This document shows positions 36,405-44,801 of a stretch of 64,000 nucleotides of DNA, one piece after another. Origin of the DNA: Herbaspirillum sp. AP02 (GTDB lineage Bacteria; Pseudomonadota; Gammaproteobacteria; Burkholderiales; Burkholderiaceae_D); assembly GCF_015767275.1 (NCBI RefSeq), contig NZ_JADWMY010000001.1:682001-746000 (forward strand), given 5' to 3'. The position numbers and the translations under genes were made by a program. Below the pieces are notes generated by a model. The model saw only the letters and a list, made by a program, of their open reading frames with translations, did no database searches and was not told the origin of the DNA. Position 1 is the first letter of the stretch; every line of letters begins with the position of its first letter.

Positions 36405-37835
36405 ATGAGCGCAGCTTCCAACGTCCGCTGGATCGCGATAACGCAGTTCGTCAAGATCGGCTCCCAGCTCGTCAACATGTTTGTGTTGACGAGGCTGATC
36501 CCGCCTTCCGAATACGGCCTCATGGCAATGGCCGGCATCGCGACCAATCTCGCCTTCATCCTGCGCGATATGGGCACGGCCGCCGCCATCATCCAAAAGG
36601 CAGAGCTGCACGACAACGATAGCTCGTCGGTGTTCTGGCTCAACATGATCGGCGGGCTGGTACTGATGCTGCTGCTGTGGCTGGCAGCGCCCTTCATGTC
36701 GTCCACCTTCGGCGAGCCGCGCTTGACCCATGTGCTGTGGGTACTGGCGATCACCTTCCCGGTGGCCGCCAGTTCAATGGTGCATCAGGCCTTGCTGGAG
36801 CGGGTGTCGCGCTTCCGCCTCATTGCTGGCATCGAATCGGCAGCCTCGCTGCTGTCGCTGGCCATCGCGCTGGCCATGGCCTTCCAGGGTGCCGGTGTAT
36901 GGAGCCTGACGGCGCAGGCGGTGATCACGGCGGTCTGTACGACCCTGCTGCTATGGCGCTATTCGCCGTGGCGACCGAAGATGATCTTCGACCGCGCATC
37001 GATTCGCAGCGTCTTTTCCTTCAGCGGAGCAATGGCTGGCAACCAGATGGCGGCCTACGTATTCCGCAATGCCGACAGCTTCGTGGTCGGCAAGATGCTG
37101 GGGGCGACTATCCTGGGCAATTACTCGCTGGCCTACAAGCTCATGTTGTTCCCGGTGCAGAACATCTCGTGGGTGGCGGTGCGCTCGCTGTTTCCGGTAA
37201 TGAGCCGGCGCCAGGACGACCTGACCTACCTGTCCAGCCTGACACTGCGCTCCCTGAGCCTGATTTCCTTCGTGGCAGCGCCGATGATGTTCGGAGTGGC
37301 CAGCCTGTCGGACCTGTTCGTGGCGGTCTTCCTTGGCCCAAAGTGGTCCTTGGTGGGCGATATCCTGCTTTTCCTGGGCCTGGTCGGTTATCTGCAGGTG
37401 ATCACCAGTGTGGCCGCCCCGGTCTTTATGGCACTGGGCAAGACCGGCTGGATGCTGCGCCTGTCGCTGATCGGTACACCGCTGTATGTGCTGGCTTTCG
37501 TGCTTGGCGCACAACAAGGCGGCGTACGGGGATTGGCGCTGGCCTATCTGGCGGTATCGGTGGCAATGGCCTTCCCGACCTTCTATTTCGCCTGTCGCCT
37601 GATCGCCATCGGGCTCAAGGACTTCCTGGTGGCGCTGCTGCCGTCGCTGCTTTCCGGCGTGGGCATGATGCTCTTTGTCATGTTCTGCCGCAACCGCATC
37701 CCGGCCACGGGAACGCTGCTCTTTACGTTGCTGGCTGGGGCCGGTGCGCTCTTCTGGCTGATCACGGTAGCCCTGTTCCAGCGGGCCGCAGCCAAGGAGT
37801 TCTTCCGCCTGGCCTTCAAACGAATCAAGAAATGA
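36405..37835 (+). CDS. wzx: Lipopolysaccharide/EPS flippase, Wzx (MOP superfamily)
   Basis: A 476-residue membrane protein with about 12-14 hydrophobic segments. The N-terminal VRWIAITQFVKIGSQLVNMF followed by VLTRLIPPSEYGLMAMAG is the signature of WzxC-type polysaccharide flippases, which move undecaprenyl-linked repeat units across the inner membrane. The ATG at 36405 follows GGGGAGCGGC. An upstream ATG 27 bases earlier lacks a ribosome site. Further motifs include IRSVFSFSGAMAGNQMAAYV and NADSFVVGKMLGATILGNYS. It lies between kdsA and a KpsC/S-like gene and is the only obvious flippase in the window. Confidence 0.9.
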   Translation: MSAASNVRWIAITQFVKIGSQLVNMFVLTRLIPPSEYGLMAMAGIATNLAFILRDMGTAAAIIQKAELHDNDSSSVFWLNMIGGLVLMLLLWLAAPFMSSTFGEPRLTHVLWVLAITFPVAASSMVHQALLERVSRFRLIAGIESAASLLSLAIALAMAFQGAGVWSLTAQAVITAVCTTLLLWRYSPWRPKMIFDRASIRSVFSFSGAMAGNQMAAYVFRNADSFVVGKMLGATILGNYSLAYKLMLFPVQNISWVAVRSLFPVMSRRQDDLTYLSSLTLRSLSLISFVAAPMMFGVASLSDLFVAVFLGPKWSLVGDILLFLGLVGYLQVITSVAAPVFMALGKTGWMLRLSLIGTPLYVLAFVLGAQQGGVRGLALAYLAVSVAMAFPTFYFACRLIAIGLKDFLVALLPSLLSGVGMMLFVMFCRNRIPATGTLLFTLLAGAGALFWLITVALFQRAAAKEFFRLAFKRIKK

Positions 37836-37860
37836 TCCATTTTCCGAACGGGTATCCTCG

Positions 37861-39225
37861 ATGAAAATTGCCATCTTTGTCCTGGCCGACATGTTCGTGC
37901 CGCTGATGCTCAGCACCGGTAACTGCCTGGAACAGCGTCATGGCCACCAGGTGCGCTACCTGAATTTTCTGCCGCATGACCACAAGCTGTTATCCAAGAA
38001 CACTGCGCAGCTCTTCCCGCGCAATCTGGAAACGCTGGACGGCAGCGCCCAGGAGCAGAACATTCTGTTCCCGCAGGACGACGTGAAGGACATGGTCAAC
38101 TTCATGCAACTCAAGCACGGTGGCAGCCTGACCGAGTGGCATGGACGGGTCAATGCGGTCGCGCGTTACGTCCAGCGCTTCATCGATGCAGAGGCGCCGG
38201 ATCTGTTCGTGCTCTGGAATGGCCAGGACCACATCGGCCAGGTCATCAGTGTCCTGTGCCGACGCAAAGATATTCCGGTGGTCTACCTGGAGAACGGTTA
38301 CTTCGCCAACACGCTGCAAGCCGACCTGGCCGGCGTGAATGCCTCCGCCACCCTGGCGGCGCTGGACTACGATGCCGTTCTTGCACAAGCCCAGTCCCAG
38401 CCACCTTCGAGCAGCGAGGCTCAGCCAGCCCCGGCCCTCGAAATCCGCTCTCTGACCCGCACGCAACTGGCGGCCATCGCGCTGGCCCATCGTACCCATC
38501 TCGGCTACTACACCCAGTATCCGGAACAACGCGGTTCCAGCCGCATCAAGACCTGGCAGATCAAGCGTGAACGCGCTGCCATCCCGAACGACCAGGTCAC
38601 GCTGCCGGAGCACTTTGCTTTCGTCCCCCTGCAGGTCCACGACGATACCCAGGTTCTGCTTAACTCCAGGCTGGTGCATTCGGTGGAGGAGTTCTTCGAG
38701 ACCGTGCATGCCGCCATTCGCCGTACCTGCGGACCGGACTATCCCATCATCGTCAAGGAACACCCCGAAGACCTGGGACGCTACGACTACAGTGAACTGC
38801 GCCAGAAATACCCGGATGTGATCTGGCTGCGCAAGTTCGACATCGAATTGCTGCTGGATCGCGCTACCATGGTGTTCGTGATCAACTCGTCGGTGGGCTT
38901 GCAAGCCGTGCGCCGCAAGAAGCCGACCGTAGTGCTGGGGGAGTCCTTCTATTCCAAGCCGGAAATCGCTTTCGTGGTCAAGGACCTGGCCCAGCTTGAT
39001 GCCAACGTGCAGCGCGCCGTCACCGGGGTGGATGAGATGATGTCGGTGCGTATCGATCGCTTCCTGGAGGCACTGGATCGCACCCTCTTCGTGAAAGGCA
39101 CATGGAAGTATCCAGCCTGCATCCAGGCCGGGCCAGCGCTGGCAGAGCGGCTTGTAGCCCTGCATGCAGGCAGCGCGGGCGCAAGCGCAAAGACCGTATC
39201 CAGCAGGTCCTTCGCCAACAGTTGA
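37861..39225 (+). CDS. Capsule-type glycosyltransferase related to KpsC/KpsS (Capsule_synth family)
   Basis: 454 residues, mostly soluble. The C-terminal half carries motifs of the capsular KpsC/KpsS family: FAFVPLQVHDDTQVLLNS, IIVKEHPEDLGRYDY and MVFVINSSVGLQAVRRKKPT followed by VVLGESFYSKPEIA. In that family such proteins transfer Kdo in beta linkage, which fits the adjacent genes making CMP-Kdo. The N-terminal half (MKIAIFVLADMFVPLMLSTG, VYLENGYFANTLQADLAGVN) looks like the acceptor-side GT-B domain. Substrate is inferred from context only. It begins 25 bp after wzx and ends the rightward Kdo operon. Confidence 0.75.
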   Translation: MKIAIFVLADMFVPLMLSTGNCLEQRHGHQVRYLNFLPHDHKLLSKNTAQLFPRNLETLDGSAQEQNILFPQDDVKDMVNFMQLKHGGSLTEWHGRVNAVARYVQRFIDAEAPDLFVLWNGQDHIGQVISVLCRRKDIPVVYLENGYFANTLQADLAGVNASATLAALDYDAVLAQAQSQPPSSSEAQPAPALEIRSLTRTQLAAIALAHRTHLGYYTQYPEQRGSSRIKTWQIKRERAAIPNDQVTLPEHFAFVPLQVHDDTQVLLNSRLVHSVEEFFETVHAAIRRTCGPDYPIIVKEHPEDLGRYDYSELRQKYPDVIWLRKFDIELLLDRATMVFVINSSVGLQAVRRKKPTVVLGESFYSKPEIAFVVKDLAQLDANVQRAVTGVDEMMSVRIDRFLEALDRTLFVKGTWKYPACIQAGPALAERLVALHAGSAGASAKTVSSRSFANS

Positions 39226-39264
39226 ATCGGCCCGCCACAGGCAACACGGGTGGCGCGAACGAAA

Positions 39265-39294
39265 AAAAAGGAGAGCACGGATGCTCTCCTTTTT
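39265..39294. terminator. Bidirectional terminator between the Kdo operon and manC
   Basis: A 13-bp perfect stem AAAAAGGAGAGCA / TGCTCTCCTTTTT with a 4-base loop has A and T runs on both sides. It serves the rightward kds-wzx operon and the leftward manC operon. Confidence 0.9.
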
Positions 39295-39312
39295 CATTGC
39301 GCGGCCGCTACG

Positions 39313-40740
39313 TCAGGCACGCTTGTAGATGTCATCGAAGCGCACGATATCGTCCTCGCCCAGGTAACTGCCCGATTGCACCTCGATCAAGTGCAGCGGC
39401 AGCTTGCCCGGGTTTTCCAGACGATGCGTGACGCCAATGGGCAGATAGATCGACTCGTTTTCGCTCAGCAGGGTCTGCTCTTCGCCACGCGTGACCAAAG
39501 CCGATCCGCTGACCACGACCCAGTGCTCGGCACGATGGTAATGCATCTGCAGCGAGAGCTTTTCGCCCGGCTTGACGATGATGCGCTTGACCTGGAAGCG
39601 CTCACCCGAATCGACGCTTTCGTAGCTGCCCCAGGGGCGGAAGACGCGCTTGTGATGGACGTGTTCGGTGCGCTTGGCGTTCTTGAGCGTATCCACGAAG
39701 GACTTGACGTCCTGTACCTTGTCGCGATGCGCCACCAGCACGGCATCATCGGTCTCCACCACGACCAGATCTTCCACGCCCAGCACCGCGACCATGCGAC
39801 TCTCGGCACGCACCAGGGTATTTTTGACCTGGTTCAGATGCACGTCACCGCGCACCACGTTGCCCTCTGTATCGGCAGGCAGCACTTCATGCAAAGCGCT
39901 CCAGGAACCGACATCGCTCCAGCCGATGGAAGCCGGCACCACCACGGCACGGGCCGTGTTTTCCATCACTGCATAGTCGATGGACTCCGAGGGGGATGCA
40001 GCAAACGCGGCCTCGTCCAGACGGCAGAAATCGAGATCATTGTAGGCCTTGGCCACGGCGTCCTTGACGGCAGCGCCGATGAGCGGACGGTGCACTTCCA
40101 GTTCTGCCAGATAATCACGCGCCTTGAAAAGGAACATGCCGCTGTTCCAGTAATACCCTCCCTGTTGCAGGAAGCCGGTGGCGGTCGCCAGGTCGGGCTT
40201 CTCGACGAAACGGTCCACCATGAAGTTGCTACTCTCGGCAGCATGCGCGGCACCGCGCAGGATATAACCGTAACCGGTTTCCGGCTGGGTCGGCTCGATG
40301 CCGAAGGTCGCCAGCGCGCCTTGCTGCACCGACACCAGCGCGCGGCGCACGGCTTCGTGGAAAGACAGGACGTCAGTGATGACATGGTCGGCCGGCAGCA
40401 CCAGCATGACGGCCTCAGGGTCCAGGCGTTGCAGATGCAGAGCCGCGGCGGCGACCGCCGGCGCAGTATTGCGGCCCTGCGGTTCCAGCATGATGCTCAG
40501 GGGGCGCACACCGATCTCGCGCATCTGCTCGGCGATCATGAAGCGGTGCTCGTTGCCGCAAACGATCAGCGGCGCCTGCACTTCGGCCCAGCTACCAACA
40601 CGTGCCACGGTTTCCTGCAGCATGGTCTGCTCGCTCACCAGCGGCAGCAGCTGCTTGGGATAAGCCGCACGCGATAACGGCCACAGGCGGGTACCCGAAC
40701 CACCGGACAAGATGACGGGATAGATTTTGGTATTAGACAT
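39313..40740 (-). CDS. manC: Mannose-1-phosphate guanylyltransferase / mannose-6-phosphate isomerase (ManC/CpsB)
   Basis: Makes GDP-mannose for the polysaccharide. The 475-residue bifunctional protein has the guanylyltransferase domain (1-~350; VILSGGSGTRLWPLSRAAYP, KQLLPL, MLVLPADHVI, FVEKPD, WNSGMFLFKARDYLAELEVH) and a C-terminal type-II isomerase cupin (~365-470; FRPWGSYESVDSGERFQVKR, LSLQMHYHRAEHWVVVSGSA, LPIGVTHRLENPGK). The ATG overlaps the stop of the upstream pyrophosphorylase gene as TAATG, so the two are coupled. GDP-mannose (or a derivative) is therefore a likely EPS precursor. Confidence 0.95.
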   Translation of the reverse strand: MSNTKIYPVILSGGSGTRLWPLSRAAYPKQLLPLVSEQTMLQETVARVGSWAEVQAPLIVCGNEHRFMIAEQMREIGVRPLSIMLEPQGRNTAPAVAAAALHLQRLDPEAVMLVLPADHVITDVLSFHEAVRRALVSVQQGALATFGIEPTQPETGYGYILRGAAHAAESSNFMVDRFVEKPDLATATGFLQQGGYYWNSGMFLFKARDYLAELEVHRPLIGAAVKDAVAKAYNDLDFCRLDEAAFAASPSESIDYAVMENTARAVVVPASIGWSDVGSWSALHEVLPADTEGNVVRGDVHLNQVKNTLVRAESRMVAVLGVEDLVVVETDDAVLVAHRDKVQDVKSFVDTLKNAKRTEHVHHKRVFRPWGSYESVDSGERFQVKRIIVKPGEKLSLQMHYHRAEHWVVVSGSALVTRGEEQTLLSENESIYLPIGVTHRLENPGKLPLHLIEVQSGSYLGEDDIVRFDDIYKRA

Positions 40741-41885
40741 TAGGCACTCCTTGTTTCCTGAATTTCAGTGCGCGGTTTGAGGCGGCGGTCCCGTGCATCG
40801 TTCCATTGTTCGTCCGGCTGATCGGACGTATGTTTCATTTCGCCGTCATGGGTGACACTGTAGGCACCGTAGACGACGCTGTTTTCAAACCTGGTGCCAC
40901 TGGCTACGCGAGTATATTCGAAGAGCACGCTGCGGATCACTTCTGCACCACTGCAGATATGGCTGCCATGACCGATCCAGGCCGGACCGACGATGGTGGA
41001 ACCGGCCTCGATATGGGAGCCGGCGCCGATATAGACCGGGCCTTCGATGGTCGTGCCTTCCCAGTCGATGCGGGTATTCAAGCCCACCCAGACGCCTTCC
41101 TGGATCTGCGTGCCCGGCACGTACATCTGCGCCACTTCACCCTTGAGCACGCTCTGCAGTACCGACCAGAAGTCGGTGACGTTGCCGATATCGATCCAGT
41201 TGAAGAAACGCTTCTGCGCATAGAACGGCAACTGCTTCTCCACCAGCAGCGGGAACAGGTCCGCACCGATGTCGAAGAACTTGTCCTTGGGGATCAGATC
41301 CAGCGCCGCCGGCTCCATGATGTAGATGCCGGTACTGGCCAGATTGGACAAAGCCTCCTCCTGGGTAGGCTTTTCCTGGAAGGACTTGACCTTGCCGTCC
41401 GGCTCAGCGACCACGATGCCATAGCTGGACACCTGTTCCATCGGCACTTCCTTGGTGATCACGCTCACCAGCGCGCCTTTGCGGCGATGCTCGAACAATG
41501 CCGAATGCAGGTCGAGGTCGATCAGGGCATCGCCGCAGATGACCAGGGTGGTCTCGTCGAAGAAGCCGCCAAATTCCTGGATCTTCTTCATGCCACCGGC
41601 CGAGCCGATGGGATTGGGAAAGACCTGGCCGTCGTCGTCCACATAGCCTTCGAAGGAATAGCCGATGCGCGCACCAAAACGCTGCCCTTCGCCGAAATAG
41701 TTTTCGATGCGATCGTGCAGGTAGCTGACGTTGACCATGATGTCCTGGACGCCGAACTTCACCAGGTGTTCGATCAGGTATTCCATCACCGGCTTGCCCA
41801 GGATGGGGATCATCGGCTTGGGCAGCGCATAGGTCAGGGGGCGAACCCGGGTTCCCTTGCCGGCTGCCAGAATCATTGCTTTCAT
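40740..41885 (-). CDS. Nucleotide-sugar pyrophosphorylase with C-terminal hexapeptide repeats
   Basis: 381 residues. The N-terminal nucleotidyltransferase has MKAMILAAGKGTRVRPLTYA and LPKPMIPILGKPVMEYLIEH, as in GDP-mannose or glucose-1-phosphate nucleotidyltransferases, with GTGIYIMEP-like STGIYIMEPAALDLIP further on. From about residue 260 there is a left-handed beta-helix (WVGLNTRIDWEGTTIEGPVY, IGAGSHIEAGSTIVGPAWIG). The nucleotide and sugar cannot be assigned from sequence. Next to manC it may supply a second sugar nucleotide or a parallel GDP-mannose activity. A polar tail follows the helix from about residue 350. Confidence 0.85.
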   Translation of the reverse strand: MKAMILAAGKGTRVRPLTYALPKPMIPILGKPVMEYLIEHLVKFGVQDIMVNVSYLHDRIENYFGEGQRFGARIGYSFEGYVDDDGQVFPNPIGSAGGMKKIQEFGGFFDETTLVICGDALIDLDLHSALFEHRRKGALVSVITKEVPMEQVSSYGIVVAEPDGKVKSFQEKPTQEEALSNLASTGIYIMEPAALDLIPKDKFFDIGADLFPLLVEKQLPFYAQKRFFNWIDIGNVTDFWSVLQSVLKGEVAQMYVPGTQIQEGVWVGLNTRIDWEGTTIEGPVYIGAGSHIEAGSTIVGPAWIGHGSHICSGAEVIRSVLFEYTRVASGTRFENSVVYGAYSVTHDGEMKHTSDQPDEQWNDARDRRLKPRTEIQETRSA

Positions 41886-42003
41886 GAATGCCTCTTCTAT
41901 TGACGATAGGTGTTCGGTGCTACTCAGGTAGACGACTCCAACAGGTGCCGACCAAGTCCCGGCTACCCTGCTGCGCTAGCGGTCTATGCGAAACGGCGTC
42001 CGC

Positions 42004-43179
42004 TCATGCCGACGGCTGTAACAGATATTCGGCGCAGTGCAGCCCAAACTGCTTGCGCAGTTCCGGCGACACACCCAGTACGGCCCACGGTCGTTTGGCG
42101 GCACGACATGCGCCATACAACAGCATCAGCGACGCCAGGGCTGCGCTGTCGAGATGAACCAGAGCGGTGCAATCCACCACCAGCGGGCTTGATGAGCGGG
42201 CCGCCTCCGGCAACAGCGCACGCAAGCGTCCGATGTTGGCTTGCCCCACGGCGCCGGACAGGCGCAGGATGCAATCGCCCTCCTGCTCTTCCACCGCCAT
42301 GTGTGCCGCTTCGAATTGGGTGACCACCGGCGCCTGCCGCCGAGCTGCCAGTGCCAGAGGGAAGACGCGATCGACCAGCAGCGTGAGCAGGCCGACGCCA
42401 TCATCCCAATAACGACGCCATAACTTGGGTTCTTCCTTGATGCGCCAGAGCCACTCCAGGCCGGTCTTCTGAGCCCAGACCGGCGCACGCGAGACGGTAC
42501 CGGCGACGAAGTTGACGACCGCACCAAGGTGACTGACCAAGGGCACGCGTAACCGGGGCAGATTGTATTGGATCCATGCCTGGCCTTTCTTGGCACCGAG
42601 GGCCACCACCAGGAAGTCGGCGCCACTGGCGTTGATACGTTCGATACTGGCGGTGTCACTCATCTCTTCGATGGTACCGAAGCCGGGGCTATCAAATCCC
42701 ACCGCAGTCATCGCCGATGCACTGGCATTGAGCTTTTCGCTGGCGGCTTTGGCCACACCCGGCGGACCGCCAAAGAAATACACGCGCATCGGCTCACTAC
42801 CGGCTGATAAAGTTGCCTGGCGCAGGCTCTGAAACAGCGAGGAACCGGCCACCCGTTCGTTGAGCGGCAAGCCGGTGGCACGTGCGATCCAGATCAGCGG
42901 CATGCCGTCGGCAATGGAAAGATCGCTCTGGATGACCGATAAGCGGAATTGCGGATCTTCCAGGCAGGCAATCGCAAAGTTCAGGTTGGGCGTGGACAGA
43001 AAGCAGCGCTGTCGCCGTTCCACTGCAGCGCGCGTAATGCGTTCGGCATCGGCAAGGCTGACTCGATCAAATGGCAGGCCCAGGATACAGAAGACATCGC
43101 GGTTAAAATCGGGCAGATGCACGACTGGCGCATGTGACACCGCTTCCGGCGCGATTTGATAGACGTTATTCTGAGTCAC
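42004..43179 (-). CDS. WecG/TagA/CpsF-family glycosyltransferase (GT26) fused to a STAS domain
   Basis: 391 residues, against about 240-250 for stand-alone family members. Residues ~28-265 are the GT26 transferase with LSTPNLNFAIACLEDPQFRL, SDLSIADGMPLIWIARATGL, VYFFGGPPGVAKAASEKL, VALGAKKGQAWI and VWAQKTGLEWLWRIKEEPKL. Residues ~290-388 are a STAS domain with LVVDCTALVHLDSAALASLM. Ser345, in the DS motif, aligns with the regulatory serine of SpoIIAA-type proteins. The transferase should add the second sugar to the lipid-linked EPS unit, and the STAS domain could tie it to a regulator or partner. Start overlaps the GT2 stop by 14 bp. Confidence 0.88.
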   Translation of the reverse strand: MTQNNVYQIAPEAVSHAPVVHLPDFNRDVFCILGLPFDRVSLADAERITRAAVERRQRCFLSTPNLNFAIACLEDPQFRLSVIQSDLSIADGMPLIWIARATGLPLNERVAGSSLFQSLRQATLSAGSEPMRVYFFGGPPGVAKAASEKLNASASAMTAVGFDSPGFGTIEEMSDTASIERINASGADFLVVALGAKKGQAWIQYNLPRLRVPLVSHLGAVVNFVAGTVSRAPVWAQKTGLEWLWRIKEEPKLWRRYWDDGVGLLTLLVDRVFPLALAARRQAPVVTQFEAAHMAVEEQEGDCILRLSGAVGQANIGRLRALLPEAARSSSPLVVDCTALVHLDSAALASLMLLYGACRAAKRPWAVLGVSPELRKQFGLHCAEYLLQPSA

Positions 43180-44356
43180 GTTTTGACCTTACCCATGCCA
43201 CCTGGCGATTGAAAAGAAACTTGACATACAAGGGCAGTTTGCGCGCTACATAGCCGAACGCGCCAAGCAATTCGCCCAGGCCGATGACCTTGCGACCGTA
43301 GCCCGACCACGCCAGCAAGACCGACACACCAATCGACACCACCAGCAAGCTGGACAGAAGCAAGGGCCACACCAGGCCCGATACCAGCCAAACAACGGCA
43401 TTCACGCCCCAGGCCAGTACCACCAGCATTACCAGCAATGCCAGCGGCGGTACGCTCAGATCCAGCGCCAATGCCGCCAGGGCAGCATTGCGCCGCTTGA
43501 CAGCGCCAGCCAGCAAGCGCGGTACGTAAGACTGAATCACGCTCAGGTGACCATGTTCCCAGCGCGTACGCTGGGTGCTGACCCCGCTATCGCTGGAGGG
43601 GAAGAAACTGTAGACCATGGCCTCGGGGCAGAATAGCGGTGGCTGGCCTGCCTCAGCCAGATCCACTCCCAGCTTCATGTCTTCCACGATATGGCCGGTG
43701 GCCAGGTTGGCCTGGCTGATCTGCTGCCAGGTGAAGGCCATACCGGTGCCCATCAGCTGGCAAGGCTGGCCCAGCTTCTGGAAGCCGAGTGGGCGCACCA
43801 GGTTCTTGACCAGCCAGGCGAACTCGGCAATTTTGCGCATCGGGCTGCCACCTTCCGGTGCATGCATCAGGTAGAGCGCCTGAACAGGGCGATTCGATTG
43901 CACGCAGGTGCGCGCGATCGTTTCCAGTGCCTGGGCGCCCAGATAGCAATCGGCGTCAACGATGATGACCACGTCCGGCGCATCTGCTGCCAATTGACGA
44001 ATACCGTGGTCGAGTGCATAGCCTTTGCCGCGCAATTCCTCGTGAAAGCGTTCAGTGACTTCTGCACTGGCTTCGCGGGCGATGTGCGCGGTCTGGTCAG
44101 AACAGTTGTCCGCCACCACCAGCAAGCGGTCGGCAGCGACCAACTGGCTGCGGATACCCGCCACCACTTCGCCAATACCGCCAGCTTCATTGTGAGCCGG
44201 CACCAGCACAGCAATGCGCGGGCGCATTGCGCTCAACGCCGCCGGACGGGTGGCAGTCCAGTGCGCGGAGAAGACTTGTACCAGCAACACCAGGACAGGT
44301 ATTGCCAGCAGCACCAGCCCCGCCAACAACAACATTTGCAGCATCACGATGATCAT
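43166..44356 (-). CDS. Membrane glycosyltransferase family 2
   Basis: A 396-residue inner-membrane GT2 enzyme, starting at the ATG that begins the first membrane helix (MIIVMLQMLLLAGLVLLAIP). An upstream start is possible but lacks a ribosome site. The catalytic domain (~50-290) shows RIAVLVPAHNEAGGIGEVVA, VVIIVDADCYLG (DxD), HIVEDMKLGVDL (ED) and STQRTRWEHGHLS (QxxRW-like). Three or so membrane helices follow (VPPLALLVMLVVLAWGVNAV and on). First gene of the leftward GT2, GT26-STAS, pyrophosphorylase, manC set, with its promoter in the divergent region holding the shared EPS element. Confidence 0.88.
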   Translation of the reverse strand: MIIVMLQMLLLAGLVLLAIPVLVLLVQVFSAHWTATRPAALSAMRPRIAVLVPAHNEAGGIGEVVAGIRSQLVAADRLLVVADNCSDQTAHIAREASAEVTERFHEELRGKGYALDHGIRQLAADAPDVVIIVDADCYLGAQALETIARTCVQSNRPVQALYLMHAPEGGSPMRKIAEFAWLVKNLVRPLGFQKLGQPCQLMGTGMAFTWQQISQANLATGHIVEDMKLGVDLAEAGQPPLFCPEAMVYSFFPSSDSGVSTQRTRWEHGHLSVIQSYVPRLLAGAVKRRNAALAALALDLSVPPLALLVMLVVLAWGVNAVVWLVSGLVWPLLLSSLLVVSIGVSVLLAWSGYGRKVIGLGELLGAFGYVARKLPLYVKFLFNRQVAWVRSKRDSE

Positions 44357-44551
44357 CAATATTCCATTTCCATGTGAAACCGAGAGCGCGGCCGCAAGCA
44401 CAAGCTCGCATTTTTGATTACCCAAAGGCAATTTTTTGCTCGACTGCATGAGCAGCTCTGCTCCTTGCCATAAACAGCCGCGCCTGCGGGATCATTTTTG
44501 CCACAGGAACTGACTGAGCGCCGCGCTCCGACAGTAAAACAACTCCATTAT

Positions 44552-44586
44552 GCGATAGTCAATCACAAAATTGCTGCATCGCGACA
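44552..44586. promoter_or_regulatory. Shared EPS control element, copy A (divergent GT2 / secreted-protein promoters)
   Basis: AATTGCTGCATCGCGACA (44569-44586) matches 17 of 18 bases of 61020-61037 in the other divergent EPS promoter region. It contains a TTGC-N6-GCRA dyad. GCGATAGT (44552-44559) lies at the same distance upstream as GCAATAGT in copy B. The 44450-44801 intergenic stretch is AT-rich and holds no gene. The element lies about 200 bp from each divergent start codon. The cognate regulator is unknown. Confidence 0.6.
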
Positions 44587-44801
44587 ATAATTATCCCGTC
44601 CAGTAGCCCAAAATTTTCTTTCACTTAATTCGAAAGAATTTTGCAATAAAAAGCACGCCCAATTTGAACCTTCCGACAATACTCGAGTGCAATGCTCGCT
44701 ATACTTTTCACCTGTCCCGCTAAATTGCTTACATTTCCGGATATGTCGAACTTAATCTGTTGACCCAGATCATCGCTATTCCATCTTCACAGGAGCTGCT
44801 C

